This document shows, piece by piece, positions 44,922 to 54,438 of a stretch of DNA of 64,000 nt. The notes beneath the pieces are model-generated. The model had not been told where the DNA came from. It saw only the letters and a list, made by a program, of their open reading frames with translations, and searched no databases. This DNA comes from Flavobacterium sp. 9 (GTDB taxonomy: Bacteria; Bacteroidota; Bacteroidia; Flavobacteriales; Flavobacteriaceae), in NCBI RefSeq assembly GCF_002754195.1, contig NZ_PEEU01000001.1, positions 868,001-932,000 on the forward strand. The letters run 5' to 3'. Position 1 is the stretch's first letter; each line of letters opens with the position of its first letter. The translations under genes and the position numbers were made by a program.

Positions 44922-46211
44922 TTATGCTTTATTTGTTTTATGTCCGTTAAATGCGAACAATAGTATTACTGAAAAACAGGTCAACGGAACAACATATCCA
45001 TTTTGAATACTTCCTGTAACATCTGAAATAAATCCTAAAACCGGAGGAAGTAAAGCTCCTCCAACTATTGACATTACGATCAATGAAGATCCAATTTTTG
45101 TATTATGTCCGAGTCCGTCAATACCCATTGAAAAAATAGTAGGAAACATGATACTCATAAAAAATGCAATCGCTATTAAAGTATAGACTACTATCATTCC
45201 TGTTCCCACTATTGCCAATATTGATAAGAGAATATTAATGATTGCATAAATGATTAATAGTTTTCTTGGCTTTATATATTGCATGAAAAATGTTCCGGCA
45301 AAACGTCCTATCATAAATGCCAAACCATAAAATCCTAAATATTTGGCTGCAGTACCTTCTTCCAAACCTGCCGAAGTAGTTGCCATTTTAATAAAAAAAC
45401 TTCCAACACAAACCTGCGCTCCTACATAAAAAAACTGAGCTAAAATTCCCCATCTTAAACGCATAGATTTCAAGGCTCCGGCAAAACTTGCTCCGTCTGC
45501 TCCTTCTTTATCTTCATCTTTTACATCAGGCATATTGGTGAAGTAAAATACTAACGCTACTGCCAAAATAATCAGTCCCAAAATTAGATAAGGCATTTTT
45601 ACACTTGCTGCTTCTTCCAAAACATAAGCATGCAATTCTGCCGGTGCCATCGCATCCATTTGAGGCTGAGTTAAATTTTTTCCGGATAAAATCATTGGAC
45701 CAATATATGCAGGCGCTATAAAAGCAGCCAGTCCGTTAAATGACTGTGAAAAATTTAGTCTTTTGGTCGCTGTTTCAGACGGACCTAATATTGTCACATA
45801 AGGGTTTGCAGCTGTTTCTAAGAAAGTTAATCCGCAAGCTATAACAAATAAAGCTCCTAAAAAGTAAATATATTGCAGTGAATTGGCAGCCGGTACGAAC
45901 AAAATCGAACCAATACCAAACAAAACCAATCCTATCATAATACCGGATTTATAACCGTATTTTCTCATGATATAACCGGCTGGCAAAGCCATAACAAAAT
46001 AGGCAATAAAGACAGAGGAATCAATCAAAGAAGATTCTAAATCTGTAAGATTAAATGCTTTTCTTAAATGAGGAATAAGTATTGGATCTAGATTATGTAC
46101 AAATCCCCAGAAAAAAAACAAACTGGTTACCAGTATAAAAGGAAACAACCATTTTTTATTTTCTTTAGAACTAACATCTTTTTGAACATCTATTTGAGTT
46201 GTCAATGCCAT
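44922..46211 (-). CDS. fucP: L-fucose:H+ symporter (MFS, FucP family)
   Basis: 429 residues, about 12 membrane segments. FucP hallmarks include LFFFWGFVHNLDPILIPHLRKAFNLTD (quoted in part: FFFWGFVHNLDPILIPHL), DSSVFIAYFVMALPAGYIMRKYGY and TFLETAANPYVTILG with a proton-coupling acidic residue. Close relatives import L-fucose, L-galactose or D-arabinose across the inner membrane. It is the first gene of the fucose operon, so its promoter should lie in 46212-46347. The fucosidases at 19501, 34926 and 62715 would provide its substrate. Confidence 0.88.
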   Translation of the reverse strand: MALTTQIDVQKDVSSKENKKWLFPFILVTSLFFFWGFVHNLDPILIPHLRKAFNLTDLESSLIDSSVFIAYFVMALPAGYIMRKYGYKSGIMIGLVLFGIGSILFVPAANSLQYIYFLGALFVIACGLTFLETAANPYVTILGPSETATKRLNFSQSFNGLAAFIAPAYIGPMILSGKNLTQPQMDAMAPAELHAYVLEEAASVKMPYLILGLIILAVALVFYFTNMPDVKDEDKEGADGASFAGALKSMRLRWGILAQFFYVGAQVCVGSFFIKMATTSAGLEEGTAAKYLGFYGLAFMIGRFAGTFFMQYIKPRKLLIIYAIINILLSILAIVGTGMIVVYTLIAIAFFMSIMFPTIFSMGIDGLGHNTKIGSSLIVMSIVGGALLPPVLGFISDVTGSIQNGYVVPLTCFSVILLFAFNGHKTNKA

Positions 46212-46347
46212 ATGTTTTTTATTAAATTTATTCTATTTTAGAACTATAAAATTATAATGATTGCAGTATACTTATTAATTCAATATTACCATTATTTAAT
46301 TAGTAATTGTCTTTTTTTAAAATTATGAAGTTTTATTTTTTAAATAC

Positions 46348-47253
46348 TCAAAAAGAATGGGGGAAATATTGATTTTTAACAGAACCGTCTTCAAATAAAT
46401 CTATAATGGCATAACCCGGAGGCGTTTGCTTATAATAGCTTTTTCCAGCGGAGTCTTTATCTCCCGGTTCCCACCAAAAACCACTCAAAGCACCATTGCA
46501 GTAATAATGTACATTATTATAAACGGCCTCGTCCAGCAAATGAATATGTCCGCTAAGGCAAGTGATTTTTTTGTCTTTGTGTTTATAAAAAAGATCGCTG
46601 ATGTATTTAGAATCGGTGTGGTTTCCTCCGTCAACATGAGTACAAACGGCAAGAATAGGATAATGACTCATGCAAACCACTGGCGTATTCGCAGGAATTG
46701 CCTGCAAATCTTTTTCTAACCACAAACGCTGTTCATCGTCTAATGAACCTTCGCCATTATTACTGTCTAAAATTATAAAATGCCATCCTTTTTTATCAAA
46801 ACTATAATAACGATTTGGAATTCCTAATTGCTTTACTACATAGTCCTTTCCATACATCGAATCCTGTTTGTCCGGAGCAGCCCACCACATATCATGATTT
46901 CCAAGGCAACTATGCATTTCAAAATCACTTATTCCTTTGGTCGTTTCGTACCAAACTTTCCATAATTCATTTACTCTGTCTCGTGTAATATTGCCATAAT
47001 CAGCAGCAAAAATGGTATCTCCTCCATTTAGGAAAAAATCTATTTTATGTTTCTTTATTTCTTCCAAACATTTTACAAAACGATCGGGCGCATTTTCTTC
47101 CGGTCGGATGTGCACATCAGTGATATGCGCAATACGCAATACTCTTTTAGATTTATAACTTTTTTCTGCAGCAGAAACAATAGATGCCGAACCAGTCAAT
47201 GCAACTGTACCGGCAGTTAAACCAATATATTTTAGTAATTCTCTTCTTTTCAT
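46348..47253 (-). CDS. Exported calcineurin-like metallophosphoesterase
   Basis: 301 residues with an N-terminal KRRELLKYIGLTAGTVALTG, which is twin-arginine-like, ending at SAAEKS. Metal-binding motifs occur in the family order: ITDVHIRPEE, NGGDTIFAADYG, LGNHDMW, MSHYPIL and SGHIHLLDEA. Substrate unknown; relatives hydrolyse phosphomono- or diesters, and near glycan loci they may dephosphorylate sugar chains. It precedes fucP on the same strand with a 136-bp gap, so co-transcription is possible. Confidence 0.83.
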   Translation of the reverse strand: MKRRELLKYIGLTAGTVALTGSASIVSAAEKSYKSKRVLRIAHITDVHIRPEENAPDRFVKCLEEIKKHKIDFFLNGGDTIFAADYGNITRDRVNELWKVWYETTKGISDFEMHSCLGNHDMWWAAPDKQDSMYGKDYVVKQLGIPNRYYSFDKKGWHFIILDSNNGEGSLDDEQRLWLEKDLQAIPANTPVVCMSHYPILAVCTHVDGGNHTDSKYISDLFYKHKDKKITCLSGHIHLLDEAVYNNVHYYCNGALSGFWWEPGDKDSAGKSYYKQTPPGYAIIDLFEDGSVKNQYFPHSF

Positions 47254-47339
47254 TTTCTAGTTTGATATATTTAGACCTAACAAGTTTTATCCCGAGGCTT
47301 CGGGACTGTTTGGTCTTTATTGAAATCAAAAAAAACTTT

Positions 47340-47492
47340 GTGCCGTTAGGTACTAAATATTGGTAATCGTAACGGTACAAAATTCGCTGGCGTGCCGTAG
47401 GTACGCAACAAAATGATAACTATTGCGTACCTACGGCACGCTAAACTTATTCTAATTCATATTTTCTACCAATCTTTAGTGCCTAACGGCAC
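47340..47492. repeat. Palindromic repeat family A, copy 2
   Basis: Outer arms begin at 47340 and end at 47492; inner arms 47390-47408 and 47423-47441 (GCGTGCCGTAGGTACGCAA and exact complement). It lies between the GH92 and metallophosphoesterase genes, which share a strand. Confidence 0.9.
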
Positions 47493-47524
47493 ATTTCAAT
47501 TCTTGATTAGGATTACTAGTTTAA

Positions 47525-49789
47525 CTATTCAGCTTTCACAGAATAAGGTCTGTCTTTAGCAGAAACTCCCCAAGTTTTAGACGGTTTATCTCCCATTGTA
47601 AAAATCAATTCACCGCCTTTCATAATGTCCGAATGAAGGATATAACTTTTGGTATAAGCTTTTCCGTTTAAAGTTGCTTTTTGAATGTAGATATTCTTTG
47701 AATTGTTGTTTAATGCTTTCACAGTAAAGCTTTTTCCATCAACCAAATTCAATACTGATTCATCCATAGTTGGACTTCCAAAAACATAAACCCCGTTGAA
47801 TGGATTTACAGAATACATTCCCATGGCGCTCCAAACGTACCAAGCCGACATTTGTCCTACGTCTTCGTTTCCACACAATCCGTCATGTTTATCACTATAT
47901 AAATTGTCTATGATGTAACGTATTTTCTCTGCAGTTTTCCAAGGTTGTCCCACGAAATTATACAGATACGTAATGTGATGACTTGGCTCGTTTCCGTGAG
48001 CATATTGCCCAATCAAACCTGTAATATCACTTGAAGCCTCAGCTCCCATATCTCCTTTAATCGTAAATAAAGTATCCAGCTTTTTCGTAAATGTTTTTTC
48101 TCCTCCCAACATTGCAATCAACCCTTCTACATCATGAGGCACTAACCAAGTGTATTGCCATGCATTTCCTTCGGCAAAATCATCTTTCATGTGTGCCGAT
48201 TTAAACGGATCAAAAGGTGTTCTCCATTCTGTATCGCTGACTTTTCCTCGTACAAAAGTGGTCGAAGCATCGTAATATTTCCTGTATGCTTTTGAGCGGT
48301 TATAGAAATAATTATAATCTTCTGTTTTGCCCATTTTTTTAGCCATCATAGCAATTGCTCCGTCCGAAATTGCATATTCCATCCCAATTGCTACCGATTC
48401 TCTCAAACTATCTGCCGGAATGTAGCCTATTTTTTTCACGAAATTTAATCCACGATCATCTTGCATTACCGTTGCTTTTACTGCTTCGAAAGCCAATTCT
48501 CCGTCAATTCCTTTGATTCCTTTTAAATACGCATCGGCAACAATCTGAATGGCACTGTTTCCAGGCATACAATAGGTTTCATTGCCCATTAAATGCCAAA
48601 CCGGAAGATGTCCTGTTTCTTGATAAATCGCCAACATCGAATTGATTATATCCGAAACTTTTTCGGTTTGAGTTAAGGTAAACAAAGGATTCGCACCTCT
48701 ATAAGTATCCCATAATGAGAAAGTTGTCAAATTTGTAAATCCGGCTGCTTTATGAACTTGTTTGTCTGAACCATAATAATCACCATTGCTGTCATTATAA
48801 GTTGAAGGTGCAATCATTGTGTGATATAAAGCAGTATAGAAAGTTTTCATTTTGGCGATATCATTCGATTTTACTGCAATTTTATTCAGCTCTTTATTCC
48901 ATTTTTCATCAGCCTCAGTTGCTGTTTTTTCGAAGTTCCAACCTGAAATTTCTTTTTTGATATTCATTAAAGCATTCTCAGTGCTAACAGCTGAAATTCC
49001 AACTTTAATTTTAATTACCTCATCTTTTAAAGTCGAAAATTGAATCACCGCTTTTGCACTATCACCCAAAACCACTTTATTTATCATCTCTTTTGTATTG
49101 TTGTACAATTGGATTTTTTTAGCGGGTTTTGATAAAATTGCTGCGAAATAAATTCTTTGATCAGGAGCCCAGCCTTTTGAGAAACGATAACCTTCAATTA
49201 AAGTATCATTTTTAACTCTGATATAAGTATCTACCGCTTTATCCCAACCAATTCCTTCAACCAGATCTAAAATAATATGTGATTTATCTGAAGCCGGGAA
49301 AGTGTATTTTTGAAAACCAACTCTTTCAGAAGCAGTCATTTCGGCTTTGATTCCGTTTTTCTTCAAAATAACAGAATAATATCCTGGTTTTGCAACCTCA
49401 TCTTTATGATCAAAACCTGAAATATATCCGTTTTCCATTTCTTTGGCAGTTCCTTTTTTCAAGTTAATTTTACCAACGGCTGGCATAAAAAGCAAATCTC
49501 CAAGATCACCAATTCCGGTTCCGCTTAAATGTGTGTGCGAAAATCCGATAATAGTAGGATCAGAATAATGATAACCCGAACACCAATCCCAACCTTGTGA
49601 TATGTTTACAGGTCCCAACTGAACCGCTCCAAAAGGCACATTTGCTCCCATGAAAACGTGTCCGTGAAATCCTGTCCCAATAAAAGGATCTACATATTGT
49701 GTCAAATTTTGTTTAGTACTCTGACTTTGCATTTGCAGATAGCAAAGCGCTAAAATTGCAAAAAATGCCGATTTTAAATTTTTATTCAT
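47525..49789 (-). CDS. GH92 alpha-mannosidase, secreted
   Basis: 754 residues, signal peptide ending LQMQSQ. GH92 signatures: VDPFIGTGFHGHVFMGANVPFG, GWDWCSGYHYSD, FSHTHLSGTG, SLWDTYRGANPLFTL (quoted pieces of longer conserved stretches), GNEPSHHITYLYN and the catalytic-base region GNEDVGQMSAWYV. GH92 enzymes are Ca2+-dependent exo-mannosidases that trim alpha-linked mannose from N-glycans. The gene sits 104 bp after the GH3 gene on the same strand. Together with the PNGase F-like enzyme it indicates N-glycan use. Confidence 0.93.
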   Translation of the reverse strand: MNKNLKSAFFAILALCYLQMQSQSTKQNLTQYVDPFIGTGFHGHVFMGANVPFGAVQLGPVNISQGWDWCSGYHYSDPTIIGFSHTHLSGTGIGDLGDLLFMPAVGKINLKKGTAKEMENGYISGFDHKDEVAKPGYYSVILKKNGIKAEMTASERVGFQKYTFPASDKSHIILDLVEGIGWDKAVDTYIRVKNDTLIEGYRFSKGWAPDQRIYFAAILSKPAKKIQLYNNTKEMINKVVLGDSAKAVIQFSTLKDEVIKIKVGISAVSTENALMNIKKEISGWNFEKTATEADEKWNKELNKIAVKSNDIAKMKTFYTALYHTMIAPSTYNDSNGDYYGSDKQVHKAAGFTNLTTFSLWDTYRGANPLFTLTQTEKVSDIINSMLAIYQETGHLPVWHLMGNETYCMPGNSAIQIVADAYLKGIKGIDGELAFEAVKATVMQDDRGLNFVKKIGYIPADSLRESVAIGMEYAISDGAIAMMAKKMGKTEDYNYFYNRSKAYRKYYDASTTFVRGKVSDTEWRTPFDPFKSAHMKDDFAEGNAWQYTWLVPHDVEGLIAMLGGEKTFTKKLDTLFTIKGDMGAEASSDITGLIGQYAHGNEPSHHITYLYNFVGQPWKTAEKIRYIIDNLYSDKHDGLCGNEDVGQMSAWYVWSAMGMYSVNPFNGVYVFGSPTMDESVLNLVDGKSFTVKALNNNSKNIYIQKATLNGKAYTKSYILHSDIMKGGELIFTMGDKPSKTWGVSAKDRPYSVKAE

Positions 49790-49837
49790 GTTTGTTTTTC
49801 ATTTATATCAAGAACATTACTCCCTAAAGTCTTTATT

Positions 49838-49879
49838 CTATAATCTTGCTTCTATAATCTTTCCTCTATAATCTTGCTT
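49838..49879. repeat. Three tandem 14-bp repeats
   Basis: CTATAATCTTGCTT, CTATAATCTTTCCT and CTATAATCTTGCTT follow one another between the GH3 stop and the GH92 start, with a decayed fourth unit to 49893. Confidence 0.8.
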
Positions 49880-49893
49880 CTTTATTCCTCTCT

Positions 49894-52077
49894 CTACTTC
49901 ACAATTTCGAAACTCGCTTCTAACATTGCATCTCTAGAATTGGAACCAATTTTTACATTATATTTTCCTTCGTAGATTTTGAATTGTTTTTTAGCATCAT
50001 CCCATTTTTGAAGTTCTTCCAACGGAATTTCTAACGCGATTGTTTTAGAATCTCCTTTAGAAATTGACACTCGTTTGAAAGCCTTCAATTCTTTCAAAGG
50101 CATTCTGTCTACATTTGGATATTCGATATATACCTGAGCTACTTCATCTGCATCATATTGCCCTGTGTTTTCAATTTTAATTTGCATCGAAATTTTATCA
50201 GAAGTAGTTTTGATATTCTCCGGTTTTTGAACCCAATTGTATCCAAAAGTCGTGTAGCTTAATCCAAATCCGAAAGGATATTGTACTTCTTTATCAAAAT
50301 AACGATAGGTTCTGCCTTTCATCGCATAACTACTATAATCCGGTAAATCGCTGAAAGATTTATAAAAACTAATTGGTAAATGTCCTGACGGAGATACTTT
50401 TCCAAAAAGCAGATTAGCCAAAGCCGTTCCGCCTTGTTCACCCGGATACCACGCAAAAACAATTGCATCAACATAAGGTTCAATCGCCGAAATATCGACA
50501 GCGCTTCCACCTGTTACTACAGCCACAAGAGGCGTTTTAGTTCCTTTTCGAAGTGCTTTTATGTATGCAATATGCGAAGCCGGTAAATCCATATTTTTTC
50601 TGTCGCCTTTACCATCAGCCAAAAAAGCATCGCCTTCTTCGCCTTCATAAACTGGTGTAAAACCAATTACTGCAATCGTCAAATCGGCCATTGAAGCAGC
50701 CCAAACTCCGCCAAAATTAGTCGTATCGTTAAAATCGCAACCCATATCATATTCTATACGAGTATCAGGATCTACAGCTCCGGCAATTCCTTCTACAAAA
50801 TTTACGGCTTTATCGGTGATTCCATGGTAATTTCCTAGTAAAGCATCTAACGAAGCTGCATTTGGACCAACAACCATCAACGATTTATAATCTTCTTTTT
50901 TCAAAGGAAGCAGTTTTGTTTTTTTCTCACCTACTTCTCCATTTTTCAACAAAACCATACTTTGCTCTGCCATTTTTCGGCTAAGATTTCTGTGGTACGT
51001 ATTGGCAATACTGTCTATTCCATATTTTCTATACGGATTATCCTCTGCTTTGTCATAAAATCCTAATTTGAATTGTGTACGCAAAGTTGGAGCTAATGCA
51101 TTATCGATATCTTTTAGGGAAATCAACTTCTGATTCAATGCATTGATTGCATCTTTTTGCAACAATCCGCTGCAATCCATATTTACTCCGGCTTTAATTG
51201 CTGCCGCTGCGACAGTTACACTATTTGGCAAGGTTTTATGACTATCATAAATATCCTGTAATGCCCAACAATCAGTCACAACGTGTCCGCCAAATTTCCA
51301 TTCATTGCGTAAAATATCTTTTAATAAGGTTTTCCCGGTACAACAAGGTTCTGAATTTACTCGATTGTAAGCGCACATAACAGTTTCTACATGGGCATCA
51401 ACCAATTTTTTGAAAGCGTATAAATAAGTTTCTCTCAAATCTTTTTCATCCACAATAACATCAATAGAATGTCTTGTTTTTTCAGGTCCGCTGTGCACGG
51501 CAAAATGTTTGGCACAAGCCGCTGTTTTCATGTATTTTGAATCTGTTCCTTGTAATCCTTTGACATAAGATGTTCCCATTTTTCCGGTAAGAAAAGGATC
51601 TTCTCCATAGGTTTCCTGCCCTCTTCCCCAACGCGGATCTCTGAAAATATTGATATTTGGTGACCAAAAATTCAATCCCATATATTGCAAACGGCGGTCT
51701 TTGGCAACAGCCATATTATTCTTAGCTCTTGCCTCTGTTGAAATAGCATTTGCCACTTCATTTAATAAATTATCATTAAAGGAAGCCGCCATTCCGATCG
51801 CTTGTGGAAAAACGGTCGCTTTTCCGGCTCTGGCTAATCCGTGTAAAGATTCATTCCACCAATTATATTGCGGAATATCCAATCTCTTTACTGCTTTGCT
51901 TTCAAATCCTAACAAAGAAATTTTCTCTTCGGTAGTCAATTGTTTCAATAAATCGTCTACTCTTTTATCAATCGATAAATTCTGATTTTTATACGGAAAT
52001 GCTTTTTGTTGTGCATTTATAATCCCAATGCAAAAACAAAAAAACATTATAAATCTGTAGCTTTTTAAACAATTCAT
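49894..52077 (-). CDS. GH3 exo-beta-glycosidase, secreted
   Basis: 727 residues, signal peptide ending GIINAQ. The GH3 N-terminal barrel shows WWNESLHGLARAGKATVFPQ, KHFAVHSGPEKTRH and the nucleophile motif HVVTDCWALQDI (Asp269). The C-terminal alpha/beta sandwich (LLALLGNYHG-like region, GEEGDAFLADGKGDR) and a fibronectin III-like tail (DADEVAQVYIEYP) complete the usual plan. The exact sugar (glucose, xylose or HexNAc) cannot be read; the position beside GH92 suggests an N-glycan or cell-wall polysaccharide role. Transcribed divergently from the PNGase gene across 583 bp. Confidence 0.88.
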   Translation of the reverse strand: MNCLKSYRFIMFFCFCIGIINAQQKAFPYKNQNLSIDKRVDDLLKQLTTEEKISLLGFESKAVKRLDIPQYNWWNESLHGLARAGKATVFPQAIGMAASFNDNLLNEVANAISTEARAKNNMAVAKDRRLQYMGLNFWSPNINIFRDPRWGRGQETYGEDPFLTGKMGTSYVKGLQGTDSKYMKTAACAKHFAVHSGPEKTRHSIDVIVDEKDLRETYLYAFKKLVDAHVETVMCAYNRVNSEPCCTGKTLLKDILRNEWKFGGHVVTDCWALQDIYDSHKTLPNSVTVAAAAIKAGVNMDCSGLLQKDAINALNQKLISLKDIDNALAPTLRTQFKLGFYDKAEDNPYRKYGIDSIANTYHRNLSRKMAEQSMVLLKNGEVGEKKTKLLPLKKEDYKSLMVVGPNAASLDALLGNYHGITDKAVNFVEGIAGAVDPDTRIEYDMGCDFNDTTNFGGVWAASMADLTIAVIGFTPVYEGEEGDAFLADGKGDRKNMDLPASHIAYIKALRKGTKTPLVAVVTGGSAVDISAIEPYVDAIVFAWYPGEQGGTALANLLFGKVSPSGHLPISFYKSFSDLPDYSSYAMKGRTYRYFDKEVQYPFGFGLSYTTFGYNWVQKPENIKTTSDKISMQIKIENTGQYDADEVAQVYIEYPNVDRMPLKELKAFKRVSISKGDSKTIALEIPLEELQKWDDAKKQFKIYEGKYNVKIGSNSRDAMLEASFEIVK

Positions 52078-52392
52078 TATTGATCTATTTTAATTATACA
52101 AACACTTATTATTTATTATAAAACCAGAAAATAGTTCCTCTTAAAAATAACTTCTTTTTCTCCCGGACAAAAAGTCATTCTCATAGATTTTCTATTAAAT
52201 TCCTGTTCTTTTAGAAACTGAAAGATATAATTACTTCCGTTTATATAATAATTCGATATTATCTTTATTTAATTATTAATTGCCTTCTCCTTTTTCCGGT
52301 TCCATTTATCATATTGTTAATTCATATAAAATATAAAGAGCAAAACTTGTTTATTATTCAATTCTTTGTTCTTTCAAATACAGATATTTATC

Positions 52393-52424
52393 TATATTTG
52401 TTTTTTACAAAATCGATTTAGTAA
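52393..52424 (+). promoter_or_regulatory. Promoter box TATATTTG with overlapping CG-centred operator
   Basis: TATATTTG (52393-52400) fits the Bacteroidota -7 consensus TAnnTTTG. Just downstream, where transcription would start, lies ACAAAATCGATTTAGTA (52408-52424) with the palindrome AAATCGATTT. Nearly the same bases (ACAAAAACGATTTAGTA) occur in the lacI promoter at 62128. A LacI-type repressor site is inferred. A -33 TTTG with standard spacing is not clear. Confidence 0.5.
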
Positions 52425-52481
52425 ATTAATCCGAAAGTAATAAAAAAAACCTGTAGCGTTATAATTAAAGATGATTTAACT

Positions 52482-52617
52482 ACAAAGTTCGCTAAGATTT
52501 TTTTAAAGGTATCGTTTTATAAAAACATAAAATTCGCAAAGTTTTGTATCAATCTGGCTTTGCAAACTTTGTGTTTTCTGTGTGTAAAGCAAAATTAAAT
52601 CTTAACGCACTTTGCGT
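52482..52617. repeat. Palindromic repeat (family E) in the PNGase leader
   Basis: ACAAAGTTCGCTAAGATTT (52482-52500) is inverted with mismatches at 52597-52617, and an inner CAAAGTTT/AAACTTTG dyad lies between. If transcription starts near 52407 this forms a structured 5' leader. Confidence 0.6.
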
Positions 52618-52660
52618 TTAAAATAACTAGAAAAACCAACAAACCAAACAAAACCACAAC

Positions 52661-54325
52661 ATGAAAAAAACTTTATTTACATTCTTTGCCTTTTTCATAA
52701 TCTCTTTGTCATTTGCTCAAAAAACAATTAAAGTTAGTTATCAAAGAAGTTACAACGGAAAACTGATCGAGAATCAGGATCCATTGTTTTTATATACTTC
52801 AAAAGACTTGAGTTTGATAACGACGGATAAAATCATGCAAAAAAAAGCAGATTTTCCATTCGAGCAGACTTTTGTAGATTTTAATACCAAAACGATTTTC
52901 CAATTGGCGCAATTAACCGTAAACAAATCAATTTTAGGTCAGGACGCCGAAGCTTTAGGAAAGCAAAAATTTGAATTCAGTACTGAAACCAAAAAAATTC
53001 TGGGCTACGTTTGCAAAAAAGCTGTTACTTCTGTTAACTCCAATAGAATTGAAATTTGGTATACGAATGAATTAGGATTAAAAGGAGGACCTGGTGTATT
53101 GGGGCAAGATTTAGGTTTGGTTTTAGAAACAAATCGCAATGGAAATTCTATAGTTACGGCTTCAAAAATCGAAACTTTAAAAACAATTCCATTATTTTTA
53201 AAAATCCCTGCGGTTCAAACCGTTGATCAATTGACTTATAAAGATCTATTATGGAAAAGCCGTTTTGTAAATATCGCTGTTTTCAATAAAGAACAAATTC
53301 ATTTTGCAGGCGATGCAAAATCAAATGACAGCATTTTTAGATTTGCAAGCGGAACTATAATTGTCCGAAAAGTAAAATTTCCTGAAATAAAAAAAGGAAG
53401 TGCCATTTTTGCCGATGTAACTCAACAATCAAATGGTGATGCTTACGACAGAACTGGTTCGGTTTTTATGATTCCAACTGATAAAAAAACTTCTTTTCTG
53501 GACGGATTAAAAAATGGTGTCCAGACATTACCCGTTTATGAAAACGGAAACGGTAAAAAATATCAAGGTGTTGTGGGAACTAACGACTATACTCCTTTAT
53601 TGGAAATGATGCGCTTTTTTACTCCTTTTGGTGTGAAGCATTTCAATTATTTACAACTAAAAAACAAGGTTTGGCAGGATAGTGTTTTCTATCGTCAGGA
53701 CATTTCATTATTACAGCCTAAATTAAGCAATCAGGAAGTATATATAGGGATGTTTATTGGTAATTATGATGCTGGCGGACATAAAGCGAGTTTGAATATT
53801 TCGATTCACCAAGGTGAAGATAACAATGAGAAGGGCGATTTTATTTTGCCGCTTTTCAATACTTTGAATGTAATGGAAATGGCAGGACAAGATTACGCTA
53901 CAATGTTTGACAACGAAAAAGGACTCGAAATGACTTTTGAAGTACCAGAAGGATACAAAAATTTTAAACTGAGTTATACTACAACTGGTCATGGAGGCTG
54001 GGAAAATGGCGATGAGTTTTTACAAAAAAAGAATACCATTTTTATTGACAACAAAGAAGTTTTTGGATTTACTCCGTGGCGCACCGATTGCGGTTCATAC
54101 AGATTAAGTAATCCCGCTTCTGGGAATTTTGGTAATGGATTATCATCATCAGATTTAAGCCGTTCTAACTGGTGTCCGGGAACAACTACCAATCCTAATT
54201 TGATTGATTTAGGAAATCTTTCGGCAGGAAAACATACGATTCACGTTTCGATTCCGATGGGAAAACCTGAAGGAACCAGCAGCAGCGCCTGGAATGTATC
54301 CGGATTTTTGATTGGAGAAAAATAA
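52661..54325 (+). CDS. PNGase F-like glycopeptide N-glycanase fused to a GLPGLI-like domain
   Basis: 554 residues with signal peptide MKKTLFTFFAFFIISLSFAQ. Residues about 20-200 resemble GLPGLI-family proteins (KKILGYVCKKAV, IEIWYTNELGLKGGPG). The rest matches peptide-N4-(N-acetyl-beta-glucosaminyl)asparagine amidase F: GDAYDRTG gives the likely catalytic Asp263 (Asp60 of the Elizabethkingia enzyme lies in DEWDR), GHGGWENGDEF gives Glu452 (comparable to Glu206), and RSNWCPG matches its WCPG motif. The enzyme would cut whole N-glycans from glycoproteins, with glycan trimming by GH92, GH20 and fucosidases. An M28 peptidase gene follows after 104 bp with only a weak hairpin (54362-54380) between. 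Confidence 0.82.
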   Translation: MKKTLFTFFAFFIISLSFAQKTIKVSYQRSYNGKLIENQDPLFLYTSKDLSLITTDKIMQKKADFPFEQTFVDFNTKTIFQLAQLTVNKSILGQDAEALGKQKFEFSTETKKILGYVCKKAVTSVNSNRIEIWYTNELGLKGGPGVLGQDLGLVLETNRNGNSIVTASKIETLKTIPLFLKIPAVQTVDQLTYKDLLWKSRFVNIAVFNKEQIHFAGDAKSNDSIFRFASGTIIVRKVKFPEIKKGSAIFADVTQQSNGDAYDRTGSVFMIPTDKKTSFLDGLKNGVQTLPVYENGNGKKYQGVVGTNDYTPLLEMMRFFTPFGVKHFNYLQLKNKVWQDSVFYRQDISLLQPKLSNQEVYIGMFIGNYDAGGHKASLNISIHQGEDNNEKGDFILPLFNTLNVMEMAGQDYATMFDNEKGLEMTFEVPEGYKNFKLSYTTTGHGGWENGDEFLQKKNTIFIDNKEVFGFTPWRTDCGSYRLSNPASGNFGNGLSSSDLSRSNWCPGTTTNPNLIDLGNLSAGKHTIHVSIPMGKPEGTSSSAWNVSGFLIGEK

Positions 54326-54438
54326 ACTACTCTGTACCAAAATTGCAGAGGTTTATTTTATGAAGAACTAAAGGTTCTTCTATTTTAAAACCGGGTTAAC
54401 GATTTAAAAAAATATATAGATTAATTACATTGAATATC

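Larger units (their letters stand above)
52078..52660. other. Divergent intergenic region between GH3 and PNGase F-like genes, 583 bp
   Basis: It holds a plus-strand promoter box with a CG-centred site (52393-52424), a palindromic repeat (52482-52617) that would lie in the mRNA leader, and an AT-rich stretch next to the GH3 start. The minus-strand GH3 promoter was not identified. Confidence 0.55.
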
